Shown here in pieces: positions 16,659 to 25,898 of a stretch of DNA of 64,000 nucleotides. Source of the stretch: Hohaiivirga sp031546825 (GTDB taxonomy: Bacteria; Pseudomonadota; Alphaproteobacteria; Rhizobiales; Beijerinckiaceae); assembly GCA_031546825.1 (NCBI GenBank), contig JAVBJU010000024.1:1-64000 (forward strand), written 5' to 3'. Each line of letters starts with the position of its first letter. The first letter of the stretch is position 1. Both the position numbers and the translations under genes were made by a program. The notes beneath the pieces were generated by a model. That model was not told the origin of the DNA. It saw nothing but the letters and a program-made list of their open reading frames with translations, and did no database searches.

Positions 16659-17645
16659 GTGAGCGATAACAAATTCAAAGCCTTGGTAGCGCGGCAAGTG
16701 GACGGCAAAACGGTTGTGGCGATTGAGCAATACCCCGAGGCGGATCTGCCCGCCGCCGATGTACTGATTGATGTCGAGTACTCCTCGTTCAACTACAAGG
16801 ACGGCCTCGCCCTGACCGGGCGCAATGCCATTCTGCGTAATTTCCCGATCATCCCCGGTGTCGATTATGCGGGCACGGTCCGCCATTCCGACAATCCGGC
16901 GTGGAAGGCGGGCGACAAGGTCATTCTGCACGGCTGGGGTGTCGGCGAGCGCTGGTCCGGTGGTTTCGCCGCGCGGGCGCGTGCCAAGGGCGAATGGCTC
17001 GTCCGGCTGCCGGAGGGCATGTCCACCCGCACCGCGATGGCCATCGGCACCGGCGGGCTCACCGCCATGCTGTGCGTGATGGCGCTCGAGCGCTACGGCA
17101 TCGAGAAGGGCGGGGACGTCATTGTCACCGGTGCAGCGGGCGGTGTTGGAAGTTATGCCGTTTCGTTACTTTCACGCCTTGGCTACACTGTCCATGCGCT
17201 GACCGGTCGTCCGGAAGAGGCGGCGTTCCTCAAGGGCCTCGGTGCCGCCGAGATCATCGACCGCGCAACCCTCGCTCAGCCCGGCAAACCCCTCCAGGCC
17301 GAACGCTGGCACGGAGCCGTTGACGCCGTCGGCGGCCCCATCCTCGCCAATATCCTCGCCGCCATGCGCTATAACGGTGCCGTCGCCGCCTGCGGCCTCG
17401 CGGCCTCAGTGGAAATCCCGACCTCGGTCTTCCCCTTCATCTTGCGCAACGTCGCGTTGCTTGGCGTCGATTCCGTGCAATGCCCGCTGGCGCAACGCAA
17501 TGAAGCTTGGCAGCGCCTCGCCAAAGAGATCGACGCCAAACACCTCGAAGCCCTGACCAGCGAAGTGACACTTGAGGATCTGCCAAAGCTTGCCGAAGAG
17601 ATCATGGCCGGCAAGGTGCGCGGCCGGGCGGTGGTGAAGGTCTAG
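16659..17645 (+). CDS. acuI: Acrylyl-CoA reductase (AcuI/YhdH) family oxidoreductase
   Basis: The 328-residue MDR-type NADPH oxidoreductase has FNYKDGLALTGRNAI near the N-terminus, the nucleotide loop VTGAAGGVGSYAVSLL (about residue 155), and no zinc ligands, as expected of AcuI/YhdH. AcuI reduces acryloyl-CoA to propionyl-CoA, giving a role in detoxifying acryloyl-CoA from propionate or DMSP metabolism. GTG start with GAGGAG 9 bases upstream. Confidence 0.85.
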   Translation: MSDNKFKALVARQVDGKTVVAIEQYPEADLPAADVLIDVEYSSFNYKDGLALTGRNAILRNFPIIPGVDYAGTVRHSDNPAWKAGDKVILHGWGVGERWSGGFAARARAKGEWLVRLPEGMSTRTAMAIGTGGLTAMLCVMALERYGIEKGGDVIVTGAAGGVGSYAVSLLSRLGYTVHALTGRPEEAAFLKGLGAAEIIDRATLAQPGKPLQAERWHGAVDAVGGPILANILAAMRYNGAVAACGLAASVEIPTSVFPFILRNVALLGVDSVQCPLAQRNEAWQRLAKEIDAKHLEALTSEVTLEDLPKLAEEIMAGKVRGRAVVKV

Positions 17646-17758
17646 AATTTCTGCGCCGAACGGCTGAATGACTGTTGAACGCGGCATTCCGGCTGCGTTC
17701 AACACAGCGCGGTTATGTATCTGGCATGATCCCACTGGGCGATAAGGAAACGATTGCC

Positions 17759-18130
17759 ATGAGAACCAACGCTTTTTTCCTTGCTGCAATGATTGCCACC
17801 CTTGCCATAACAGGCGCGCAAGCCCAGACCTATCACGACGCCACAGGTGCTTATAAAGGGCGCAAAGATAGCGACGGACGTTTCTATGATGCGACGGGTG
17901 CTTACCAGGGGCGCGTTGACAGCGATGGCCGTTATTATGATTCTTCCGGCTCCTATAAAGGCCGTAGGGACGATAACGGTAATCACTATGATGCCACAGG
18001 TTCCTCCAAAGGCCGCGTCGACGGCGACGGTCGCTACTATGACGCAACCGGCGCCTATAAAGGGCGCAAGGACAGCAACGGCAATTATTATGACGCCTCC
18101 GGCCGCCTGAAAGGGCGGGAAAGCGAATAA
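17759..18130 (+). CDS. Exported protein made of 17-residue YDATG repeats
   Basis: A signal peptide (MRTNAFFLAAMIATLAITG, cleavage after AQA) is followed by six tandem repeats of the form (F/Y/H)YDATGAYKGRxDSDGR that fill the mature 100 residues. The repeats are rich in Tyr, Asp, Gly, Arg and Lys; the Asp-rich turns could bind Ca2+. The function is unknown; a cell-surface or periplasmic role is inferred. ATG 17759 has AAGGA 9 bases upstream and gives the signal peptide, so the longer open frame is not used. Confidence 0.75.
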   Translation: MRTNAFFLAAMIATLAITGAQAQTYHDATGAYKGRKDSDGRFYDATGAYQGRVDSDGRYYDSSGSYKGRRDDNGNHYDATGSSKGRVDGDGRYYDATGAYKGRKDSNGNYYDASGRLKGRESE

Positions 18131-18136
18131 CGCCTG

Positions 18137-18676
18137 TCAGCTCGTCGCTACAATGGTTTCGCGGAAACGCGCCGCCAATTCCTCCACTTGCTGCCAGTCG
18201 GTAAAAACCACCTCTTTTGACGTATCGGTTTCGCCGCCGGTGATGCGCATGATCATCTGGATGGCGAGCCGGTCGAAGAGGCCGTAGCGCGGGTAGAGAA
18301 GCGCACCGGCAACCGCTGTGATTGTCTGGGGTTGCCAGCCGGCGCGGGCCAGGAATTTTCTGAGATAAACATTGGTTTCGACACTGCGTTTTTCCGGCTT
18401 TCGCGCGGTCAGGCACACGCCCATAAAGGCCGAGGGCAGGGCGTTGAGCGCCTGGGCATGCGCCGTGGCATAGGCGACGATATCCTTGTGAAAATGTCCG
18501 TAACGGATGGCGGCGCCAATGAAGACGCCGTCATAGCCGGAAAAATCCTGCGGTGGGTTGTGGTGGATCGGGCGCATCTCCACATCCATCGTCGCCGCAA
18601 GATGGTCGCGGATGCGGCTGATGATGGCTTCGGTCTGGCCGTCATTGCTGTGATAGATCAGGAGTGCGGTCGCCAT
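18137..18676 (-). CDS. hemG: Flavodoxin-fold protein, HemG-like
   Basis: The 179-residue protein starts with ALLIYHSNDGQTEAI, the FMN-phosphate loop of flavodoxin-like proteins, and contains DGVFIGAAIRYGHFHK and KPEKRSVETNVYLRKFL as in protoporphyrinogen oxidase HemG. HemG oxidises protoporphyrinogen IX with quinone in heme synthesis. Many related bacteria use HemJ, so a physiological role as HemG is not certain. It converges with the repeat-protein gene (6-base gap). Confidence 0.7.
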   Translation of the reverse strand: MATALLIYHSNDGQTEAIISRIRDHLAATMDVEMRPIHHNPPQDFSGYDGVFIGAAIRYGHFHKDIVAYATAHAQALNALPSAFMGVCLTARKPEKRSVETNVYLRKFLARAGWQPQTITAVAGALLYPRYGLFDRLAIQMIMRITGGETDTSKEVVFTDWQQVEELAARFRETIVATS

Positions 18677-18876
18677 GGCATCCTTGATGGCTTTGGAATA
18701 GATGGGCGAGACCTTAGCGCCGTCTCGTCGGCATGTCTTCCGAATGGCGCAAATGCATTGCGGAAAACCACGCCAATGGAGCGTGAATTTATGGGCGCGA
18801 ATGTTGCAATATCGCAACGCTTCACCCATATCGGAAGAGACAGTTCACGGAACCACCGCAGGGCGGATTTTTATTG

Positions 18877-19764
18877 ATGCGTAACCCCTATGAAATCCTT
18901 GGTGTGCAAAAGGACGCGTCCCAGACGGACGTGAAAAAGGCCTATCGCAAGGCCGCCAAGGTGTGGCACCCCGATACCAACAAGGACAGCAAGGCGAAGG
19001 AAAAATTCGCCGAGATCAACGCGGCCTATGAAATTCTCGGTGAAGAGAAGAAGCGCGCCCAGTTCGATGCCGGAGAGATCGACGCCGAAGGCAAGCCGCG
19101 TTTCCAAGGGTTCGGCGGCAATCGCGGCGGCGGTGGCGGCGGCAGTGGTTTCGAGCAGTTTAACTTCACCGGCGGCAATCCGTTCGGTGGGGGCGATGAC
19201 TTTTTCTCCTCGCTGTTTGGCAGTGGTAGCGGGCGGCGGACACGACGCCAGACGCGCGGTGCCGATGTCAACGCGGTGATGACCGTGACGCTTGAAGATG
19301 TTGCTGCCGACGAAAAGAAGCGCATCCGCCTGCCCAATGGGCGCTCCATCGATGTGCTGCTTCCCAGGGGCGTCGCCGATGGCCAGGTCATTCGCCTGCG
19401 CGGCCTCGGTGATGAGGGCATGGGCGGTGAGCCGGGCGATGCGCTGCTGACGGTCAAAATCGCGCAACACGCAAAGTTCACGGTCGAAGGCGATAATCTG
19501 CGGTTGCAACTGCCGGTCGAGATTGAAGACGCCGTGCTCGGCGGCCCTGTCCGTATCCCCACGCTCACCGGCGCGGTTGAGATGAAAATACCGGCTCACA
19601 CCAATTCTGGTCGCACCTTCCGACTCAAAGGCAAAGGCCTCCCCGGAAAGACCGGACACGGCGACCTGTTGGCGACCGTGGAGATCCGTTTGCCCGAAAA
19701 GCTCGACGATGCCCTCACCGACTATGCCCACAAGCGCCGTGATGCCAAAGCGATGGTGAAATGA
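18877..19764 (+). CDS. DnaJ-class co-chaperone without zinc finger (CbpA-like)
   Basis: A J-domain at residues 1-65 has the HPD motif in VWHPDTN. A Gly/Phe-rich linker (about 75-115) leads to a DnaJ C-terminal substrate domain (GADVNAVMTVTLEDVAADEKKRI ... GHGDLLATVEI). The Cys-rich zinc domain of DnaJ is absent, so this is a type II J-protein like CbpA. It stimulates Hsp70 (DnaK). It lies upstream of fabI. Confidence 0.9.
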   Translation: MRNPYEILGVQKDASQTDVKKAYRKAAKVWHPDTNKDSKAKEKFAEINAAYEILGEEKKRAQFDAGEIDAEGKPRFQGFGGNRGGGGGGSGFEQFNFTGGNPFGGGDDFFSSLFGSGSGRRTRRQTRGADVNAVMTVTLEDVAADEKKRIRLPNGRSIDVLLPRGVADGQVIRLRGLGDEGMGGEPGDALLTVKIAQHAKFTVEGDNLRLQLPVEIEDAVLGGPVRIPTLTGAVEMKIPAHTNSGRTFRLKGKGLPGKTGHGDLLATVEIRLPEKLDDALTDYAHKRRDAKAMVK

Positions 19765-20008
19765 CCGATCACAAACGGTTACAACTTGTTTCAATTCAAG
19801 AAAATAATTTTTGTTTTCTATTGCAATGGGTTAGTGTTTTTTAGCTCAGCTTTTGGCATTGCGGTGGTGCCCGCTGGACCAAGCGAGACAGCACTTCCCG
19901 CTGCCTTTGCGCGCCTCGCGCTCAAGATTCCGCTGTGACGCTCTTCCGTCCGGGCGCTGCCTCCGCTAAAGAGGCTGCAGAAAACTGATTTTAATTGATG
20001 GAATAAAC

Positions 20009-20839
20009 ATGTCTGAAAACAAGACAGCAGGCATTCTTGCTGGCAAACGCGGCTTGATTCTCGGGTTGGCTAATAATCGGTCGATCGCCTGGGGGATCGC
20101 TGCAGCCGCCAGTGCCGCTGGAGCAGATCTCGCTTTCACCTATCAGGGCGAAGCGCTGAAAAAGCGCGTCGAGCCGCTCGCCGCAGAATTGAATGGCCAT
20201 GTTGTCGGCCACTGCGATGTGACCGAACCCGAAAGCATCGACGCCGTGTTCAAGGCGGTCGAGAAGCTGTGGGGCACGATTGATTTCGTCATTCACTGCA
20301 TCGCCTATTCCGACAAGGATGAGCTGACGGGCCGCTACCTTGAGACGAGCGAGGGCAATTTCTCGAAGTCGATGCTGATCTCGTGTTACTCCTTCACGGC
20401 TGTGGCACAGCGCGCCGAGAAGCTGATGCCCAATGGCGGTTCGCTGCTGACGCTGACCTATTTCGGTGCCGAGAAGTGGATGCCCCATTACAATGTGATG
20501 GGCGTTGCCAAGGCGGCGCTTGAGGCTTCCGTGCGTTATCTCGCGGCGGATCTCGGCCCGACCAATATCCGCGTCAATGCCATTTCCGCTGGTCCGATCA
20601 AGACGCTCGCGGCGTCCGGCATTGGGGATTTCCGCTACATCCTCAAGTGGAACGAGTATAACTCGCCACTGCGCCGCACCACCACCATCGAGGAAGTGGG
20701 CGACACCGCAGCGTTCCTTGTCTCCGAAATGGCGCGTGGCATCACCGGCGAAATTCTGCATGTGGATTCCGGCTATCACGTTGTCGGCATGAAGAGTCCG
20801 GATGCGCCTGACATTACGCTCAACAAAGAAGGCGTCTGA
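20009..20839 (+). CDS. fabI: Enoyl-[acyl-carrier-protein] reductase (NADH)
   Basis: The 276-residue SDR-type protein has the FabI nucleotide signature GLANNRSIAWGIA near residue 20, HCIAYSDKDEL, and the catalytic Tyr-x6-Lys YNVMGVAK, with the family YFGAEKWMPHYN block. It does the last reduction of fatty-acid elongation. The phosphatase gene starts 5 bases after its stop, an operon. Confidence 0.95.
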   Translation: MSENKTAGILAGKRGLILGLANNRSIAWGIAAAASAAGADLAFTYQGEALKKRVEPLAAELNGHVVGHCDVTEPESIDAVFKAVEKLWGTIDFVIHCIAYSDKDELTGRYLETSEGNFSKSMLISCYSFTAVAQRAEKLMPNGGSLLTLTYFGAEKWMPHYNVMGVAKAALEASVRYLAADLGPTNIRVNAISAGPIKTLAASGIGDFRYILKWNEYNSPLRRTTTIEEVGDTAAFLVSEMARGITGEILHVDSGYHVVGMKSPDAPDITLNKEGV

Positions 20840-20844
20840 GTTTC

Positions 20845-21447
20845 GTGACAGTCGCCATTTCTTCCATATCTCCGAAAATCTACTTCGTCCGCCACGGTGA
20901 AACCGATTGGAACGTCGCCGGGCGGATGCAGGGACAGCGCGATATACCGCTCAATGAGAAGGGCCGCTGGCAGGCGGAGGAGGCGGGCTTAAAGCTCGCC
21001 AAACTCATCGCGCGCCCGGCTGAGCTGGACTACCTCAGCAGCCCCATGCTGCGCACCGTTGAGACCGCGGATATTTTCATGCGCACGCTCGGGCTTGAGC
21101 CCAAAACCTGCCGCCGTGAGCCGCTTCTCAAAGAGATCGCTTTCGGCCAGTGGGAAGGCATGACCTGGAAAGAAGTGCGCCAGGCTCACCCCGAAATGTA
21201 TGCACGCCGCGATATGGACAGATGGGGCACCGTTTCCCCTGAGGGCGAAAGCTACGCCATGCTGGCCGAGCGCGTCCGCCCGGTGCTCGCAACCCTCACA
21301 CGCGATACCGTTCTGATCTCCCACGGCGGCGTCGCCCGCGCGGTTCTGGCCGCGACCGGCTGCGTGGCCAAGGAAAAAGCGCCGCTGATCGACATCTGGC
21401 AGGGGCGGATTCTGGTGATTGAAGGAACGTCTTTCAACTGGGTTTGA
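20845..21447 (+). CDS. Histidine phosphatase (phosphoglycerate mutase-like)
   Basis: The 200-residue protein has the catalytic RHGETDWN (about residues 16-23) and the later His in LISHGGVAR. The family includes cofactor-dependent mutases and many broad phosphatases; the true substrate is not clear. It starts with GTG 5 bases after fabI and is co-transcribed with it. In many Hyphomicrobiales this gene is followed by aroC; here aroC is 9.9 kb away. Confidence 0.85.
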   Translation: MTVAISSISPKIYFVRHGETDWNVAGRMQGQRDIPLNEKGRWQAEEAGLKLAKLIARPAELDYLSSPMLRTVETADIFMRTLGLEPKTCRREPLLKEIAFGQWEGMTWKEVRQAHPEMYARRDMDRWGTVSPEGESYAMLAERVRPVLATLTRDTVLISHGGVARAVLAATGCVAKEKAPLIDIWQGRILVIEGTSFNWV

Positions 21448-21837
21448 TAAGGCGCGGTGAGCACTGCGCGGGGATACGCCACAATTCATTTTTCCCTGAA
21501 GGGGCCGCCGACGACAGTCCGATTAATTACGTGATTGCGAACAACGGTGCGTTGCAACTGGCTTCGGATGCGGATTTCCGCTCGGCGATTTCGAGCCGTT
21601 TGATGCGCTTATGGCGCAATGCGCTGATGTCGCTGTGCGGGCCAATCGTGTGTGGCAGTTTTAGATAAGAGAGGAGCTTTATGCCTGCTCCTCCCACACC
21701 GCCTCGTTCAAAATCGCGCGCGTAATGCCAGTTTTGTTAGTGCTTGTTCATGGAGAACCGGCTATAGCGGGACATCCATAGCGGTGTGATGGGGCCTGAC
21801 CGGAACAGGGCTTCGCAGAGAAGAGTCTCAGACAGAA
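21448..21837 (+). other. 390-base leader upstream of the NRPS
   Basis: I find no full gene. A hairpin GAGGAGC / GCTCCTC (21671-21677 with 21687-21693) masks the ribosome site of a 14-codon reading frame at 21681. The region probably carries the promoter of the NRPS, but no clear -35/-10 pair stands out. Confidence 0.4.
21681..21725 (+). CDS. Possible 14-residue leader peptide MPAPPTPPRSKSRA
   Basis: ATG 21681 follows AGAGAGGAG by 5 bases and reads 14 codons to TAA. The peptide is rich in Pro with four basic residues. It overlaps a hairpin that can hide its ribosome site. It could be a regulatory leader for the NRPS 110 bases downstream, but a chance frame is quite possible. Confidence 0.25.
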   Translation: MPAPPTPPRSKSRA

Positions 21838-24800
21838 ATGACGCAGCATTTTCAAGGCGATGGCGAAGCGATTGCCGGTCAGTCGGTGCGTGCAATCCTG
21901 CATGGTGAAGCGCGCCCCGAGTTCCTGCGTGACGAGGTACTCTTCGAGATATTCGCGGCCACTGCCGCGCGCTTGCCGGAAAAGACCGCTTTTGTCTTTC
22001 GTGGCGCGAAACTTAGCTATGCGCAGGCTGCAACCCGCATTGACCACATCGCCCGCGGACTGATCCGCAAGGGTGTGGGGCCCGGGAGTGTGGTGGGCTT
22101 ATGGATGCCGCGCGGGCTCGATCTCTTGCTGAGCCAGATCGCCATCACCCGTACCGGCGCAGCATGGCTGCCGTTTGATGCCGAAGCGCCCGCCGACCGG
22201 GTGGCCATCTGCATGAACGATGCGGGGGGCAAGGTTTTGATCGTGGCTGATCCGGCGGGGTTTGTTGTGCCGGATGCAACCTGTGTACCGACGACGGTTG
22301 CGGACCTCATTGATGAAACCGACAAAAACGCGCTGGCGCTGCGTCCCGCAGGGCTCACGCCCGATAGTCCGGCATATCTGATCTACACCTCAGGCTCGAC
22401 CGGGATGCCCAAGGGCATTGTCATCACCCAGCGCAATATCTGCCATTTCCTGCGCTCGGCCAATGCGGTTTATGGCTTTGCCGAGAGCGATATCTGCTTC
22501 CAGGGCGCATCGGTGGCATTCGATCTCTCGATGGAAGAGATCTGGGTGCCCTATCTCGTGGGTGCGACGCTGTTCGTCGCCGACCCGCCGATGATTGGTG
22601 ACGTGGAGAACCTGCCAGCGCTTCTGGAGCGCGAAGGCGTGACTGTGATTGACACGGTGCCGACGCTGCTCGCGCTGTTGCCGCGCGATATCAGCACATT
22701 GCGCCTCATTCTCCTTGGCGGTGAGGCTTTGCCCCAGCCACTTCTTGAAAAATGGGCCAAGCCTGGCCGGCATCTCTTCAACACTTATGGGCCAACAGAG
22801 GCGACCGTGGTTGCCACTGCGCTGGAGATGCAGCCGGGTGAGGCCGTCACCATCGGCAAGCCTATCCCCAATTATAGCTGCTATGTGGTCGATGAGGCGC
22901 TGAACCTGTTGCCGCCCGGTGTCGAGGGCGAATTGTTGCTCGGTGGTCCCGGCGTGGCCGAAGGCTATCTGCTGCGGCCAGAACTGACCGCAGAAAAATT
23001 CATCAAGAACCCGTTTTCCGATGATGGCCGCGACCCGGTGCTCTACCGCTCGGGCGATGCGGTGCTGATTGATGCCAACGGCAATATCGAATTTCATGGC
23101 CGCATCGACGATCAGGTGAAAATTCGCGGATTCCGGGTTGAGCTTGGTGAGATTGAGGCGAAGATTGCGGCGCTGGAAGGTGTGCAGCAAGCCGCCGTGG
23201 TGTTGCGCGGGGATGACGGTGTGGACCGGCTGGTCGCCTTCATCGTTCAGGAGGAGGGCACCGGCCTCGACCCCGTCGAGATGCGGCGCGAGTTACGTGA
23301 ACAACTGCCACCTTATATGGTGCCGAGCCACTTCGAATTGGCCAAGTCATTGCAGCGCCTCACCTCCGGTAAGGTTGATCGCAAGGCGCTGAAAGCGGCG
23401 CAACTCACCACCGTGATCGAGATTGAACAAGACGCGCCGGAAAATGAGACCGAAGCGGCGTTGCTAGATGCGGCGCGCGGTGTGTTTGGCGGGCAGTCTG
23501 TGCCGTTCGAAGCGGACTTTTTCACCGATCTCGGCGGTCATTCGTTGCTGGCGGCACGGTTTGTCTCTGCCGTCAGGCAGATGCCGGGGCTGGCCGCTGT
23601 TACGCTTCAGGATGTTTATAATAGTCGCACGTTACGCAAGCTCTCGGACGCGCTCATCGCGCGCACCGGCGGTTTTGGCGCTGCCGCAACCGGAAAAGAC
23701 CTGAAATTCACGCCCCCGCCACTGCTGCGGCGTTTCCTCTGCGGTCTCGCCCAAGCGGTGGTGTTGCCCTTTATTATTGCCCTTGCCACGCTGCAATGGC
23801 TCGGCGCTTTCGTTACCTATCTGCTCGTCTCGGGTGAGGGCTGGAGTGCCTGGGCCGAGATGGCAACGTTGCTCGTTGTCTATGTACTTATCAATTCAGT
23901 CACCGCCGGGCTCTCGGTGGTGGCAAAGTGGATCATTCTTGGCCGGACCAAGCCGGGCCGCTACCCGTTGTGGGGCGTCTACTATTTCCGCTGGTGGCTG
24001 GTGCGGCGGCTTTCGGTTCTGGTGCATATCAAATGGCTCCAGGGCTCGCCGATCATTCGCCTTTACTTGCGCCTGATGGGTGCGAAGGTTGGTAAAGACG
24101 CGATCATTGGTGACATAGATATCGGTGCGCCAGATCTCCTCTCCATTGGCGCACGCACCTCCACAGGCGCAAAGGTCGCCATCGCCAATGCCGAGATTGT
24201 TGGCAATGAACTGATTATCGGCACCGTTGATATCGGCGCGGATGTGGTGGTCGGCTCATCAGTGGTCATCGGCGCCGATAGCAAGATCGGCGATTTCTGT
24301 GAAATCCTCGATCTCACCGTCATTCCGGCCGATGCCACGCTCGGTCAGGGCGAAATCTGGGACGGCTCACCGGGGCGTAAGGTGGGTGATGTTGATATCG
24401 CCGAACTGCCTGAGCCCGCCGAGGCGTCGCCACGGCGGCGCGCGGTGTTCGGTGCTTTGTATTTCATCATGCTTATGGTCATCCCGGCGATCAGCCTGTT
24501 ACCGCTGTTCCCGGCCTTCATCGTGCTTGATGGTATCGACGACTTCGTCTCCACCATCACCGATATCCCCTATGAATATTACCTGCCGCTGCTGACATGG
24601 CCGACTGCGATGTGCCTGACGGCGCTCACTGTGCTGTTCATCGCCGTTGTGCGTTGGGTGGTGTTGCCGCGCGTTCGCTCTGGCACTTATTCGGTGTTCT
24701 CTGGCTTCTACATGCGTAAATGGATCGTGGCCTTTGCCACCGAAGTGACGCTGGAAACGCTGTCGTCGCTCTATGCCACGGTCTATATGCGCGCCTGGTA

Positions 24801-25857
24801 TCGGTTGATGGGTGCCCGCATTGGCAAGGGGGCGGAAATTTCCACCAATTTGTCCGGACGTTATGATGTTACCGAGATCGGGGCGGGCAACTTCATCGCC
24901 GATGAAGTGGTCTATGGCGAGGAAGAAATTCAGCGCGGCTGGATGAAGATATTGCCCGCAAAAACGGCGGCAAAAGTGTTCATCGGTAATGATGGCGTGG
25001 TGCCTCCCGGTGCGGACATCCCGGAAGGTGTACTCATCGGCATCAAGTCAAAGCCGCCCGCCAACGAGTTGATGCAGCCGGGCGATACCTGGTTTGGCTC
25101 GCCGCCGATCAAGCTGCCGACCCGCCAGAAGGTCAATGTTGATGCCAACTGGACCTATGAGCCAGGCTTCGGCCGCATGGCGGCGCGCGCCATATTCGAA
25201 GCGCTGCACACCTCATTCGCCACTGCGCTGTTCATCATGCTGGCGATGATCGTCATTGATACGTGGTTCTTACCCGCGATCTTGCAGGGTGATTATGTCG
25301 GCCTGTTTGTCCGCTTCATTATCGGCTCAGCCTTCATCGCCTGTATCCAGGTGATGTGTGTGATCGTGGTCAAATGGTTGATGATGGGGCGTTACAAGCC
25401 CACCATGAAGCCGATGTGGTCGTTCTGGGCGATGCGGACTGAGGCGGTGGCGGTGCTCTATTGGGGCTTGGCCGGAAAAGTGCTGCTGGAGCATCTGCAG
25501 GGCACACCGTTCCTGCCATGGGTACTGCGCCTGTTCGGAGCCAAAATCGGTAAGGGCGTGTGCATGCACTCGACCGACATTACCGAGTTTGATTGCGTCA
25601 CCATCGGCGATTTCTGCGCCATCAACACGCTCTCCGCCTTACAGACACATCTCTATGAAGACCGCGTGATGAAGGTGGGCCGTGTGGAACTTGGCAAGGG
25701 TGTGACGGTCGGTGCGAATGCCACCGTGCTCTACGACAGCCATGTGGGTGATTTTGCCCAGCTCAACCCGCTGACCATCGTCATGAAGGGTGAAAGCATC
25801 CCGGCGAATACCGCCTGGGAAGGTGCGCCTGCGGTGCCGGTGATGGAAAAGGCATAG
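21838..25857 (+). CDS. Pls/PosA-type membrane NRPS (poly-lysine synthetase-like)
   Basis: The 1339-residue protein has an adenylation domain (YTSGSTGMPKG about residue 182, YGPTE about 317, YRSGD about 403, GKVDRKAL about 512), a carrier domain with the phosphopantetheine Ser in DLGGHSLLAA (about 565), and then three repeats of two membrane helices plus a left-handed hexapeptide-type domain (helices near 638-700, 873-940, 1128-1180; hexapeptide domains from about 748, 991 and 1234). This order and length match epsilon-poly-L-lysine synthetase Pls of Streptomyces albulus (A-T-six TM-three C-like domains). Hand alignment to GrsA gives pocket residues D-L-E-D-L-G-T-V-V-K; the Glu and second Asp suit a basic amino acid. 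No thioesterase or partner module is present. The product is inferred, not shown. Confidence 0.88.
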   Translation: MTQHFQGDGEAIAGQSVRAILHGEARPEFLRDEVLFEIFAATAARLPEKTAFVFRGAKLSYAQAATRIDHIARGLIRKGVGPGSVVGLWMPRGLDLLLSQIAITRTGAAWLPFDAEAPADRVAICMNDAGGKVLIVADPAGFVVPDATCVPTTVADLIDETDKNALALRPAGLTPDSPAYLIYTSGSTGMPKGIVITQRNICHFLRSANAVYGFAESDICFQGASVAFDLSMEEIWVPYLVGATLFVADPPMIGDVENLPALLEREGVTVIDTVPTLLALLPRDISTLRLILLGGEALPQPLLEKWAKPGRHLFNTYGPTEATVVATALEMQPGEAVTIGKPIPNYSCYVVDEALNLLPPGVEGELLLGGPGVAEGYLLRPELTAEKFIKNPFSDDGRDPVLYRSGDAVLIDANGNIEFHGRIDDQVKIRGFRVELGEIEAKIAALEGVQQAAVVLRGDDGVDRLVAFIVQEEGTGLDPVEMRRELREQLPPYMVPSHFELAKSLQRLTSGKVDRKALKAAQLTTVIEIEQDAPENETEAALLDAARGVFGGQSVPFEADFFTDLGGHSLLAARFVSAVRQMPGLAAVTLQDVYNSRTLRKLSDALIARTGGFGAAATGKDLKFTPPPLLRRFLCGLAQAVVLPFIIALATLQWLGAFVTYLLVSGEGWSAWAEMATLLVVYVLINSVTAGLSVVAKWIILGRTKPGRYPLWGVYYFRWWLVRRLSVLVHIKWLQGSPIIRLYLRLMGAKVGKDAIIGDIDIGAPDLLSIGARTSTGAKVAIANAEIVGNELIIGTVDIGADVVVGSSVVIGADSKIGDFCEILDLTVIPADATLGQGEIWDGSPGRKVGDVDIAELPEPAEASPRRRAVFGALYFIMLMVIPAISLLPLFPAFIVLDGIDDFVSTITDIPYEYYLPLLTWPTAMCLTALTVLFIAVVRWVVLPRVRSGTYSVFSGFYMRKWIVAFATEVTLETLSSLYATVYMRAWYRLMGARIGKGAEISTNLSGRYDVTEIGAGNFIADEVVYGEEEIQRGWMKILPAKTAAKVFIGNDGVVPPGADIPEGVLIGIKSKPPANELMQPGDTWFGSPPIKLPTRQKVNVDANWTYEPGFGRMAARAIFEALHTSFATALFIMLAMIVIDTWFLPAILQGDYVGLFVRFIIGSAFIACIQVMCVIVVKWLMMGRYKPTMKPMWSFWAMRTEAVAVLYWGLAGKVLLEHLQGTPFLPWVLRLFGAKIGKGVCMHSTDITEFDCVTIGDFCAINTLSALQTHLYEDRVMKVGRVELGKGVTVGANATVLYDSHVGDFAQLNPLTIVMKGESIPANTAWEGAPAVPVMEKA

Positions 25858-25898
25858 CCGGAACGATAATCACCAACGGTCGCGTGGAAAAGCGTCGC

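Noticed and set aside
19765..20008. tRNA or small RNA before fabI
   Set aside because: No cloverleaf, no clear terminator hairpin with T run; only AT-rich promoter-like sequence.
21444..21668. 74-codon frame after the phosphatase gene
   Set aside because: No ribosome site or recognisable features; overlaps the phosphatase end.
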